From NCBI GenBank assembly GCA_023653785.1, contig JAMKCH010035058.1, forward strand, positions 1-64,000: 64,000 nucleotides of DNA. Direction: 5' to 3'. Source of the stretch: Ophioderma brevispina. Lineage: Eukaryota; Echinodermata; Ophiuroidea; Amphilepidida; Ophiodermatidae. Positions 1-11,640 of the stretch are shown piece after piece (position 1 is the stretch's first letter; each line of letters starts with the position of its first letter). The position numbers and the translations under genes were made by a program. The notes beneath the pieces are model-generated. The model saw only the letters and a program-made list of their open reading frames with translations, made no database searches and was not told the DNA's origin.

Positions 1-149
1 TACCAATCTTGTTGATAAACCACTACAACCGCATACTGTATCGCGATTGCAACTTCTGCGGGCGAGACTAACTAAAATCTCCATGTATATACTGACTTCC
101 AACAAAGATCCCAAGTCTAAAAATAGATATTACCTACAGATCCATTCAT

Positions 150-470
150 ACATAACCCTGCCTAGCTGACCAATTGAAATCCACATAAATTACTTCATCT
201 TAATCACATCACTTTCCAAATATAACTTGTGTGGTGGAATTCCCTGGATCTTACATGTTTTGATCTGAAAACATAACAAGTTTCTAAGTGTAGCACTCCT
301 TGGGGAATTCCCAACTTCCCCTATTGTGCATCTAAACAGGTGCACTAGCAAACAAACCAGGGTATTCCCCTTTCTCTCCTTTTATAGTAAACAAAATACT
401 TCCCGTGATAAATCTCTTCTCAAATAAATTGGAAATAAAATTTTTAAAAGTTTATCAGAAATGGAGGCCA
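150..470 (+). repeat. Dispersed repeat A, copy 1
   Basis: This stretch is similar over roughly 300 bases to 53150-53450, and its last part also matches 57355-57470 and, inverted, 36255-36335. The shared landmarks are GGGGAATTCC, then an AAACAAAGTA-like block, then GTGAGAAATCTCTTCTCAA and an AATTG/AAATAATATTTTTAA tail. No protein can be read through it and I do not recognise the family. Multiple diverged copies at unrelated places point to an old interspersed element. Confidence 0.55.
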
Positions 471-1639
471 TATAACAATATATATGTTCTCCTATTATGG
501 GAAAGTTATTTTTCATCTTTGGGCAAGAGACATTTTGTCGCAACATAAAATCAGTTTTGGGACAGTCATTTTGAATTGGTACAGCCAATGTACAACATCA
601 ATGACCACAACAAACCTACCTACTTTTTTTTGAAGCTGTATAAAAGTTTAATGTATGCTAAATCGATACTAGTCACCGACGGCACTTTGCGCCTGTGTAG
701 TACATTTCTATTTAGCAAATACTCGGCTATTTATCGCTCGATCAAGCCCCGGCTGACTGACCTAAGTTTAAATGAAACGCGTTGCAGTATACACACAACC
801 GTATGCAGTAAATCTATATAGGTGCACATGTACTTGGTCAAGCACAACATGTTTTAACCGCGCCGCAACTGACCCTTCTTAGCAAAACACATTCCGCGCA
901 TATAATTATTACAGCAATGCAATACTCCCATTGTATTTCCCAATTCATTCGCACTGCCGCAAAATATCCATGCATATTTGCAATGTCCGCGTAGTAGATG
1001 GGACAGTGTGTTCAGAATTGACCAGTGACACCGACACAAATAGTAAATCTCACTAGTCACATTATATTGCGCATAATATACGATTATTTAGGGATACTTT
1101 TTCACCCCCCAATTTATGGTATTGACTCATGGCGCAACTATACTAACACAAAAACAAACCAACCCTTCACCACGGAAATCTGATTGAATTCTGTTTTCAG
1201 CTTCCCATAGCCGAGAACCAGCCCGTTTTCCCATTATCATTGCGATATAATTTTGACCACCTAAGGTCTAGAAGTCTCTCGAATGTCATGATCACACATT
1301 GCAGAATTTCAAACACCCAAGACTCTATGACAAATATACGTCCCATCAGTAATGAAGAGTAATGAAACGGCGCTCTTCATTTTATTGTTATGAATAAGTG
1401 TGTTCGTGATGACGGCGGAGTTTTTTTGTAAAAAAACAGCGGCTTAGTGGTTTTCAGAGGGAGTTCACATGAACACCAAGGGGATTGCAGAAGACATATA
1501 AGTGTTAAGAATAAGTAGGTCACCATAATAATCCTTTCACACAGGAGGGAAGCATATGGTATTGTGTATTAAAAGCGGACGGGTAGTTGACATTTAATGG
1601 CTTTCTTTTTATATGATTATATTGAATAAAAAATGTAAA
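471..1639. other. No gene seen
   Basis: AT-rich sequence with only short open frames that lack protein-like composition. I see no repeat unit, RNA gene or splice-bounded exon that I can support. Confidence 0.5.
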
Positions 1640-2040
1640 GTGCCCATTTCTCTGTCGTTTGTAACAGACTCCATCTTATAATGTTGCTGGGGGGGTCGCC
1701 GCTCCTCCCGCACAGCGAGTCTGTTTTACATTCCAGCAACAATATGCCGGTGTGAAAGTAATTATAGTCTGGGGGAACCATATTCCGGGCTCCATAGACG
1801 ACAACGGAATAAAACGTGAAACTAATGTTGCGTGAAGAGTCAACTGAATCGAGTGTCCTATTCTTTACCACTGTAGCCGGACTGTGAGTACGACGGGCTA
1901 TAATTACTTCTACACCAGCACCCTGGGTGGAGAGAGGAAAGCGAGGTGCCTTGCCAAGTGCACAACACATCGGCGACGACGGGGTTCGAACCCACAACCT
2001 TATGCTTATGAGGCGAGCGCTGATCAAACTGTACTACATG
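1640..2040 (-). mobile_element. tRNA-derived SINE, longest copy
   Basis: Read on the minus strand it starts with a tRNA-like head near 2040 and has a perfect pol III B box, GGTTCGAACCC, at about 1982-1992; the A box is weaker (TTTGATCAGCGC). The body ends in a tail block shared with three other places in the window: CAGACTCGCTG, a run of C, CAGCAACATTATA, GTCTG and AGAGA.ATGGGCAC. That same tail is found at 13031-13135, 46980-47100 and 51280-51320. A head able to bind TFIIIC plus a common 3' block is the layout of a SINE mobilised by a LINE. The family name is not known to me. The head cannot fold as a true tRNA because its acceptor ends do not pair. Confidence 0.75.
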
Positions 2041-2770
2041 TGTCCTTAAAATATGCTGTACCAAAAATATGATAATATATGAGTTATTCTATCATTTGTA
2101 TGAAAAATGATACTTAATAAATAATGGGTGTTTGTTTTTGCATTTGTTTTGTTTATTTGTTTCTGACTGTTTTCCTGTTTTCCTGTTAAATGTGCGTTGT
2201 GTTTTTGTTTTGTTTTGGGCGAATGATGTGTCCGATGTCGGGGAAAAAGTAGATAATGCCCGGCAATACATCATGAGCCTAAAGGTGTTACTGCAATCCT
2301 TTTGTTTCTATTTTATCACCAAAACAACTTGGTTTAGTAGAAAAATGCTTTCACGACCCATTATTGCAGAATAATGCGCAGTAAACTGAATAATCAGAAT
2401 ACTGCCTTTTTAATAATACGCAGTAGAGGTATATTCATTATAGGTGCATTGAATAAACTTGATTAATTCTTTCCAAAAGTTACATGTTGAATTTCTCAAA
2501 ACAATATAGTTAAGATCAAATAGAGATCATTTTTATGTACCGTGATACAGCTCGTATGTATGTTTCTTTTTATTTCCCTGTCCTGCTATTTTTAACATAA
2601 TCAAGGATAAAATGGGAATTACCAGTGGTTATCTATTAATTAGGTAACGCTTACGGATTGGCAGTTGAATATCACAGTGTAAAACATAAAAAAATATACA
2701 CAATCTTCAAAGGTGTAAGGTATTTTCTTTTTAACTAGGCTTAAACCTACAACTGCTGTGAAGAAGTGTC

Positions 2771-2906
2771 TATAAATTGTTCACTAAAATCTAGGGAATG
2801 ACCTATATTACATTACCACGAACAAGATGTGGTGGCAAACCACTCCATATTCTGTAATGACTGTGCTTAATCAAAGGTCATGCCCAGCTTAGAGTGAACA
2901 ATTTAC
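2771..2906. mobile_element. Short foldback (MITE-like)
   Basis: Imperfect inverted arms at 2771-2805 and 2875-2906 share TAAATTGTTCAC and AATGACCT/AGGTCAT blocks and enclose about 70 bases. No coding capacity. It looks like a small nonautonomous DNA element, although no target duplication is evident. Confidence 0.45.
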
Positions 2907-5900
2907 AAAATATACAAAGCAATCTACACATTTGAATGTTCCCCGTAACATTTGATCATATCTAAACATTGCAGATGATATCGAGTAAATGTCATAAAAA
3001 TGTAAGACATGAAGATATATTCATGAAATAAGTCAACTATCGATAGTCTCTCTGTCATTGAACTCAAGTCTCAGCTCTCAATGACAACTTACAATTTCAA
3101 AATGTTTCTGTTTGAAAATGCTCTTTTAATACTGATGTTGAAGTTGAGTACTTGACAAATTACCTTGGAAATGGATGCAGGCACTGACGTTAGGCGCACT
3201 TGTACTTCTGGGTTGCTGTTATGGTATTCAACGTAAGATCTAATACAATGCCGTTATTGCAATCGTGAAGACTGTAATGGGTTGATTTTAAGTTAGCTAC
3301 GTCGTTTCACTCGTCTGTTGTAGAGTCTTTTAATGTCTGTATGTAAATGAATGTATCGTAAGGAGTTGAAAAGACAATTTAATATTTGACAATATTAAAT
3401 TGCAAATAAGAATGAAATAACAGTTTGCTCAGTTACTACATGCATAAGCAGGGAATGATATCAGGCATATGTGGAAATCTTTGTACTTTCTGACCCAAAT
3501 ACTGTTAACATTGCATTCAACTGGGTACACGAGCAATCTCCTCTTGCAAATCTAATTTTTAAGGTTGTGTTCCCACGGGCTTCCCTTAAGCCCAACGGGA
3601 GTACCGATGACGGGAGTCACCAAAGTGGTATTCCAGAAAAAAATATATTGCAAATCTGCACGAATTTTGAAGGCAAGAGTAGATTAACTTGTGGCTTCCT
3701 GTTAAGAATTATTAGAATTGCGATGTAGAGGACGGTGGCTTGTTTTGAGTCATGTTTACTTGAATTACTAACTCGCATTACCTTGTGCTAAGATTGATGG
3801 GTGCATAATAACAGTCACTCACTCACTGGTAAACCCGGTAAAAGTCGTCCACAATGAAAAAAATGGAACGGGAATATAGCACATGTGTATAGGAGAGGGA
3901 GTTTTGAACGCTAATTGATTAATATTTTCGGAGAAGTCAGAACAATATAACTCTCTTTGTTTTTTTGTTCAAAAGTGTCAATTGTAATATCGTAATTTGT
4001 ATTTAACTTTTTTTTTTAATTTTAACTTTGATTCAAATAGAAATGATGGTATGTGTTCGTAGATAGTTAAGAATACTGTAAATTCAGAGAATAATGTTTG
4101 TCTTGGTGGACTGTGTTGAGTTATTTTTGATTTTAATGCATTGGGGTTTTGTTTGCTTTTTGTTTTGTTTTGTTTTGTTTATTGTTCCGATTTGTATTGG
4201 TTGTTTTTGTTTACGTAAATGTTGTTATTTTTCGTTTTGGTTGTTATGTTTTTTATAGGAAATGATGTGTATATTTACTGGAATAGATTTTAATTTTACA
4301 GATCATTTGCTTAACACTTCAGTGGACAAGGTCTTCCGACCCGCGTTGGTGGACAAGGGTTCCATGACCTAACTAGAGGAAAATACTTTCAAAAGGATTT
4401 TTACGAACTTTGTTCCACACATGCAGGCCATAAGACAATAACAATTAACAATTATATTGATTTTGAAAAGAGTTGGAATGCAGAGATTTCCCCTCTCTTT
4501 TAAAGTAATTCACCAATGTCTTAAAGAGTTAGATTCATAATGTGCATTACGAGTTCAAAAAAACACACGATAGAACGAAGTAAAAGTAAATAGTGAGAAA
4601 GATCTTCCAATCGACCTTTAACTGTCTCATTATATCAATAAGTGTTGATTATGCAAAATACAAAGATTCTTTGCAAACCCTATTGATATAGATTTACAGT
4701 AAAAGTCCCTGCTATTTTTGGTAAAGGCTAATGATTTAAAACACGAAAAAAATAAAACATTTCATAATCGTTTCCACATTACTGCTTAAATTACAGAAAT
4801 TAAAATAATTGACCGATTTGGCTTGCATTCAAAAACAAAAATCATCAAGAAAATGTGTGTATTTATAGTTACATTATGGTTAGGGATTAAAAGTTGTTTT
4901 GCATGGTTGGCTAACCATTTCATAGAACATATTTACCTCGTTTGTAAGTAGTACTTGAAACGGACAAAATATTTTTTTCGCGAAATTATATGGACATGAA
5001 TAGAAAAACAGTATGCATTTATATCATGAACGCTATAGATAAACATTTCAAGTAGGAATAACTTTATGTTTCTGGCAGGTAGGTATTCTATTTAAAAAAA
5101 AATACTGGCACGATACTGATAGGTATATATTTAAAAAACATTTGTATGTGCCAAACAAATAAAAACCAAACAACAAAACCAAATTGACCGATTTAATACC
5201 GGTTTTCTGTTGTAAGGGAGAGGGGAAACTGGTGTGTTGTTGAAATTTTTGGGGAATTTTTTTGGGGGTATTACCTGACAAGATGAGGGTTGCAATGATA
5301 TGAGTTTTTTTTTGATATTTACCTTTATGTCTCTTCCTGTGCCTAAGATTTAAAGGAAAAAATAAAACCATTATAGTCATTTTATCATATGGTATGTATC
5401 TATAATGATTTAGTAAACCAAAGTCAATCTTTGTCGTGATATATTAAGAGTTCTTGAAATCGGACGTGTAGGTCGCACCACACAGAAGAAACGATACAAA
5501 ATTGGGATCACACGAATTGATAGGATGTTACTTTGACGTGTCTTCTTCGTTGCTTTACTTTTGAAGATGAGAATTTTTGTTTAATGCCTGACACCTTAAA
5601 AATCGGCTTTTTACAGATATGGGACTTCAAAGTGGAACCAAAGATGTAGAGCAGTGTAAATGCCCATTGGCATCGATAAAGACTCAAATCAAATAAAATA
5701 GTCGCGGATTTATTTGCTCCTTTTACTTGAGGATTCTTCAGGCCATCTATCACCCTTTACGCTGACATCAAGCAAAGAAAATCGTCAGAATTATTGTCGC
5801 GTATTAGGCTTTGCGGCCAGCCAACTAGCGACCCATCAGCATTAGATTGTAATATTCCCCTAAACAGCTCCCCATTCAGTCCTGATGTTCCTCCTTTTTG

Positions 5901-6309
5901 TCAATTTTAAGTTGGAAAAGATAACTTATGTTAATTCTAAAGATCCTGCACTTTTAAGTATTCAATATTTCCCCCACTTCCGAGTGGAAGCAGCGATAGT
6001 GCCTGTGACACCTTGATCTCCAAAACATTCATGGTTTAGAGTGGCATTATTACAACTACAACAAAGACGACAAATTGTTGTGAATCACTGTGTTCTTCAG
6101 CGAAACGCATCCAGTCATTTGCTATGTGGCGGATGGCGAATCCTAATCGACCCTTGTTCTATTTATTTTCAAGATATTTGGAAAAGGGACTAGGACCATA
6201 ACGCTCACCCTGCACTCTAACTTGATTTTAAGCCAGATTGTTTATGACGTACTATGTCAGCTAAAAGGGTCATAACGAATTGCGACGGGGCATGCCGTTT
6301 ATGTTAATC
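2907..6309. other. No gene seen; low-complexity patches
   Basis: AT-rich sequence with a TTTTG-type run at about 4141-4190 and T- or A-rich tracts at 4000-4020 and 5085-5110. Short open frames, such as those at 3471-3728 and 5048-5380, show no recognisable domain and the latter is driven by low-complexity sequence. A relative of the following foldback begins at about 6250-6300. Confidence 0.45.
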
Positions 6310-7315
6310 GGCAAGCCATAAAGGCCATCACGTGTTCTGCAAACCGTTGCGAGAAAGTAGCAGCGTTTGCGACATTCGGCAACGCTTTTGCGACATTTCA
6401 GCACCGCGTTCGCTGTCGACCAATCAAATCATGATTTTCTGTGAGGTATTTCAAAAATAGACCCACAACGCGGTGCTAGCTACTTTGCAACGCGTGCCAA
6501 AACCTTACAACGCGTTGAGAACCTTCACAACGCCGATTTGCAAGCTTCACAACGACGTTGCTAAGGTCACAAGCCATAAGGGCCCATACGTATTGCCGCA
6601 ACGCGTTGCGCCATTCATTTTCGTCAACGCGTGAAACATTTGAGCAACACGTTGCGGTGTCGGCAAATCAAACTAATGAATTCTGTGCAGTATTTCAAAA
6701 ATATAAATCCACAAGGAGTTGAGACCTTCACAACGCGTTGCAAACCTTCACGACGCGTTGCGGCAATACGTAAAGACCCTAGTGCCTTCACAACGCGTCG
6801 TGAAGTTTACAACACGCGGTTGTGAGCTCGCAACGCGTTTTGATGGCTTGCAACGCGTTGTATAAAACCTGAGGACGTCATAAACGTATACCGCAACGCG
6901 TTGGGGATCTATTTTTTGAAAAAGATCACAGAAATAATGATTTTGATTGGCCGACGCCCGCGCAAACGCAACGCCGTTGCCGAAATGTCGAAAAGCGTTG
7001 CTACTTTTATCACAACGCGTTGCGGCAAAGTTCTGACCTTATGGATGTGGACCCTTCGCAACGAGTTTTGTAAAGCTCAAAAGCAGTTGTGAATCTCGGC
7101 AACGCGTTTTGAAGGCTTGCAACGGCTTGTGAGATTCAACAACGCTTGCTGATACTTGCAAACGCGGTGTGGTCTATTTTAAAAATACTCGTCACAGAAA
7201 TTGACCAAATTTAATTGGCCAACAGCGCAAAAGCATTTTGTGGGAATTGTGGCAACGCGTTGATACTTCTCGCAACGCGTTGCGGCAATAACGTTATGGC
7301 CTTTTAGGCTTTGCC
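6310..7315. mobile_element. 1-kb foldback element saturated with CAACGCGTTG
   Basis: The ends are inverted: GGCAAGCC-TAAAGGCCAT at 6310-6328 and ATGGCCTTTTAGGCTTTGCC at 7296-7315. Inside, a ~55-bp core (CCAATCAAA..ATGATTT.CTGTGA..TATTTCAAAAATA) occurs twice in plus orientation (about 6418 and 6663) and twice inverted (about 6950 and 7200), so the whole unit is roughly symmetrical. The 10-bp palindrome CAACGCGTTG occurs about nine times exactly and many more times with one change. No protein is encoded. I infer a foldback-type nonautonomous DNA transposon; the superfamily is unknown because no clear target duplication is visible. Confidence 0.65.
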
Positions 7316-7700
7316 AATATTCGTTGCTTATCAACGCGTTGCTAAGGTAGCTATAGAATTATACCTCTGAGGCTTGCTGATAATGATCGTCGTCTGGGCT
7401 TGCTGGAACAACGCTTTGCTTTTCTTTTCTTTCCTTGCTGATTTGTAGAAAACCAACGGTTCACGGTAGCCACAAGAAATAGAGCTTTTTACAAACGTTT
7501 TCAGAGCATACGTTGCCTTGCTTGCTGAAAGCAACGCATTGAGTACCAATACAAATACTCTTTTGTAGTGCAGTAGGCACAATGTCCATGAATAAAGAGT
7601 CCGGTGCATTTGTGGTAACCTTAGCCACATGTCTAGATAGATTCAGGAGGCAAAAAGTACAAGAAAAACATGTTGCCCACAATTGCAACCCTATAATAGG
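7316..7700. repeat. Remnants related to the 6.3-7.3 kb foldback
   Basis: CAACGCGTTGCTAAGGTAG at 7331 onward and GGTAGCCACAAGAAATAGA near 7465 match the arms of the small foldback at 10971-11116 (CTAAGGTAGCCAATAGAAATAGACC). Several GGCTTGCTGA and GCAACGC words continue through the stretch. It reads as a decayed copy of the same family. Confidence 0.4.
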
Positions 7701-9758
7701 GTACTTTATGGCTACATTTCAAATGGCCGCCAATATTTTTAAAGACTAACATAGCCTAGAATGAACATATTTTTGTGATGAAAAAGCACAACAACATGTC
7801 TATATAATAAGCAACACGCGAGTCCCATCAAAGCAACCAAAATCCAATTTATGTTTGTAACACTGGGAACCTTTAGCAAACATTTAGGGAAAATTATCCC
7901 CCCCCGGTACATCAGGCCTCATTTGTCTCTATACGTATTCCAGATGTCCCTAAATTAATCGAATTGTAAAACAGGCATCATGTTTCCTTATTGTAACTTT
8001 GCATAATGCATTTTTAAGAGGGAGGGTGCACACTAATAGAAAAGCCCCCCCCCCAAAAAAAAATATTCAAAACCTTTTATTGGCCATATCAAGTCGTAAT
8101 ACTGTACTCATTATTTAGCACTTAACAGTGGATGGGTGTTTCTGGTGTAAATGGTCGCATTTCCATGAGTCAATCACTAGTGGTTTAAAACCCCATCTTA
8201 AATCCATCAAGCTGTTTCAGTGCGATGTAAATTTTACAATTACAGAACTACTTGGCCGCTTTGAAGATAGTAATAAGCACATTTGAACGGGGTAGATACC
8301 TACATAACCTTTAGCTTGCTTCAGCTCTAAATTCAATAATTCAATTTCTAAAGATATTATTTAATTTCAAAATATCAATACGGCATAGAGAATGGCAACA
8401 ATAGTCAAAAGTAAGATAAGGAACAACTCAGAAGTCATACCACCACCGCTCTTAAAATTATTACCTACGTATCGGATCGTTGCAAAGTATGGTGATAGAA
8501 AGTTAGCCTAAAATACAAGAAACATCTGAATATGTGATATTGTGATCTTCAATTCAAGCTGCTATTCAAATCTGCCGGTATAGAACAATTGCCAATATAG
8601 ATTAAACACCTGGTACTACAACGAGCCAGAAATAGAAGACGATAGAGGACGATATGAACCGATAGATGTAAAAGATTCCTGTGCATTGATAACATACAAT
8701 GCGGATATTATTGCATTAATGTTAGTAAACGTTAGTAAAATTAGTTATGTGCATTTTGCTCTGTGGAAGCCTTATTACCTCGATCTCAAGAGATTCTCTG
8801 ATAGGTTGGACACCTTGATGATGGATCTGGACCAAATTCTTCGATTAATTCCAGAGAGGAGTGTGTGTGTCTTCTCTTGTTCAGCTGGTGGTGAACCTAC
8901 TACCTTGCAGTGATAACTAGCAAGGGGAATGGTATTTTGACAAGGGATCTTTAGCTGAGAATATCTCTCAAATTGCCTGGCAGAAGCTAGATCGAAAAAA
9001 AAATATGAAAAATAAAAACCTCTGGTACGAACGTGGATGCTGCAAATCTTCTCAGACGCATCTTTCACTACATCTACTATTTTCGTGGGGTTTGTACTAT
9101 TTTAGTGTAGCCATTTTTGTATAAAATACTTTCGATGTGCTTGTCGATGTGTGCTTGATATCACCTGGCTTGTTGGCTTCATCACATCGTGTGAAAAACG
9201 GAAAACATTTGCTCTGGCAGTAACTCTACAGAAAAATATATGATAAGCCGTGAGGTCTTGAGACCTTGGTGTCCACTTCCCACAATTGTCCTCATGTTTG
9301 GAAAGTTGCCTTACTGAAATTGCCCGCCGATGAGCCGGTGCTCCATTGTGGACCCAACATACCTGCCTGAATGCTCAACGTTTGTAGTGTTTTTGTGGAA
9401 GAACTTCCTCATTGATCATCTGGAGATATTGTTCACATTTCCATTGAAAAAGCAGGGTCCGTAAGGCATGCCGTTGCGTATAAATCTATCCAAAGAGAAA
9501 TCTGGTGCAAAGCCATTGCTGGCATTCCTTATGGTCAGTTATCCCACAATGGTAGCTTAGGAGGTAATGGTGTCATATGAAATAAGACTAACTACACTTT
9601 TAAAAATGTGTGTGGCTTTTGTGTTCCTTAGAGCCGCTTTAAAAGACCTAGAGCAGAATGGTTTCATTCCATTTCTGGATATCAAAGGAGTATTGATTAA
9701 CCTTTTTGATCTAGAGAAAACCAATTCACACTGACCAGTTCCTGTGTGGCCGTAAAAA
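7701..9758. other. No gene seen; one short coding-like stretch
   Basis: Mostly noncoding AT-rich DNA. At 9416-9580 the plus strand has a 54-codon open stretch with protein-like composition, ending in TGA, but it has no start codon, no clear splice sites and no family I recognise. It may be a pseudogene scrap or chance. Short C and A runs lie at 7901 and 8046. Confidence 0.3.
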
Positions 9759-9860
9759 CACGTCGTTTTAACTGGCAGCTGGGACTCACAACACTTAAAA
9801 CGCCATTTTTTTTACATTTATTTGCACGTTGCGATTCCCATCCGCCAGTTAAAACGACAT
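9759..9860. repeat. Hairpin-forming inverted repeat
   Basis: Arms at 9759-9792 and 9828-9860 pair through CGTCGTTTTAACTGGC and GCCAGTTAAAACGACAT with few mismatches. The loop is about 35 bases. It lies just upstream of the 175-bp satellite and could be the end of a foldback element. Confidence 0.6.
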
Positions 9861-9974
9861 TTTACCGTCATGTTTAACAGTGTAGGCATTGAACTAGCGG
9901 TACCATGTATAAAGACACTCAATGAACTTGAGGTACTACGAATAAAGACACACTCTTTGCTATTTGAAACCCCT

Positions 9975-10917
9975 GGAGATGGTTTGCAGTTGGTATTTAT
10001 CAGGTGGATTGCTTTTACCACAAAAGCTACATGAACGCTTCTTTATTTATCGTACTATATGTCATAGTTCATACTGTTGGCGGCCATTTTGAAAAAGGGC
10101 CATAAACCACCCTCCTACCGACTATTTTTGGGCATGTTGGTCTATCCTATTCTTTTATACCCCCTGAAGATATCTATTTAGATGGTTTACTTTAACCACA
10201 AAATCAACATGAACGCCCTTTTATTTTATCATATTTTTTCATATTTAATACTTCTGGCGGCAATTATTGAAAAGGCACACACGCCACCCTCCTACATGAC
10301 TAGATTTGTGGCAACATTATTATCTTTTTCTTTAGTACCCCTTGACGATAACTATTCAGGTGATTTGCTTTTAACACAATATCAACATGAACGCTTTTTT
10401 TATATTGCCGCATTTAAGGTGATATTTCATTCTTTTGGTGGCCATTTTGAAAATAAAAATGTCATAAACTATCCCCCTACATGACTACACTTTTGGCAGC
10501 ATGGTTGTTCATGTTTTTTACAGCACTGAAGATATCTAGACAGGTTGTTTGCTTTCACCACAAAATCAAAATGAAAGCCCTTATCTCATTTTAGGTAATA
10601 TTTCATACTGTTGGTGGCCATTTTGAAAAAGGGTCATAAACCATACTCCTACATGATTACATTTTGGCAACATGTTTTTTCATGTTTTAGACCCCCTGAA
10701 GATATCTAGACAGGTTGTTTGCTTTCACCACAAAATCAAAATGAAAGCCCTTTTATTATATCTCATTTTAGGTCACATTTCATACTTTTGGCGGCCATTT
10801 TGAAAAAGGGCCATAAACCACCCTCCTACATGACTACATTTTTGGCAACCTGGTTTTCATGTTCTTTCGGACCCCCTGAAGATATCTAGATATATCATTT
10901 GCTTTCACCACAAAATG
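9975..10917 (+). repeat. Tandem satellite, ~175-bp unit, about 5 copies
   Basis: Each unit contains GGCGGCCATTTTGAAAAAGG, CATAAACCACCCTCCTAC, ATGACTACATTTTTGGCA, CCCCCTGAAGATATCTAGA and TTTGCTTTCACCACAAAATC in that order. The GGCCATTTTG landmark falls near 10083, 10256, 10440, 10615 and 10790, giving spacings of about 173-184 bases. The last two full units are most alike, consistent with recent local expansion. No frame stays open through it. Confidence 0.85.
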
Positions 10918-10942
10918 CACACGGGACTTGCTCCTCAACTAT

Positions 10943-11116
10943 TTGGCTTGCTTCTGAAAGCTACGCGTTACTAAGGTAGCCAATAGAAATAGACCTTAAA
11001 AAGGCAACGCGTTACTTTCAGCCAGCAAGCCAAAAGAGTCATAACGCATTGGTCACAACATGTTGCTTTTGAAAGCAACGCGTTGGTTTAAGGTCTGTTT
11101 CTATTGGCTACCTTAG
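10943..11116. mobile_element. Small foldback of the CAACGCGTTG family
   Basis: CTAAGGTAGCCAATAGAAAT at 10971 onward is inverted at 11090-11116 (ATTTCTATTGGCTACCTTAG-like). Inside are GCAACGCGTTAC and GCAACGCGTTGG, and a second inverted pair, TGGCTTGCTTCTGAAAG with CTTTCAGCCAGCAAGCCA. The shared words link it to the 6.3-7.3 kb foldback. It begins directly at the end of the 175-bp satellite. Confidence 0.6.
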
Positions 11117-11526
11117 AAACGCTTACGGGCGGAAAATAAAAAAAAAGTACGGATATCTTACAAAGTAAATTTGCGCGTAAGATTGCTGTGGATCACGAAA
11201 TGCTCATTTAAGCTATACCCTGTATTCCACATAAGAAATATATCGACACAACCCCATTAGAGCCTTTACAGTGGGTATTGCTCATTATTTTCGATACAGA
11301 TCTTATTTCCCTTTGTATCAATCGTGTAAAGGGTCTTAAAAGATTCAGCGATGAGCCCAAATCCCGCCTCTTCCGATTGAGCAATTTGTCTTGATACATA
11401 TAAAATTTCATTATTCCCTGATATTGCCGATATTAAAAAGTTGCATTACTCTGGTGATAATGTTATTATGGCTGACATCATTAGTGCTGTGCGTAAACAT
11501 ACTATCACTAGAAGACTTATTTCAAT

Positions 11527-11640
11527 AGATTTAAAATCAACCCGAATGGATTGTGAATATAGAACAATCCAATTTTCGGAGTTAAAATTTAATCTAATAG
11601 AGAATTAAAATTCAAATCCATTCGATTAAATTTTAAATCT
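11527..11640. mobile_element. AT-rich foldback (MITE-like)
   Basis: The left arm at 11527-11552 (AGATTTAAAATC..CCGAATGGATT) and right arm at 11615-11640 are inverted with about 22 of 26 positions matching. The interior is built of the same AATCC/GGATT and TTTAAAT words. Noncoding. Confidence 0.5.

Noticed and set aside
4610..4625. Possible right end of the TTAA element (CGACCTTTAA)
   Set aside because: Only nine bases match and no inverted partner is found nearby.
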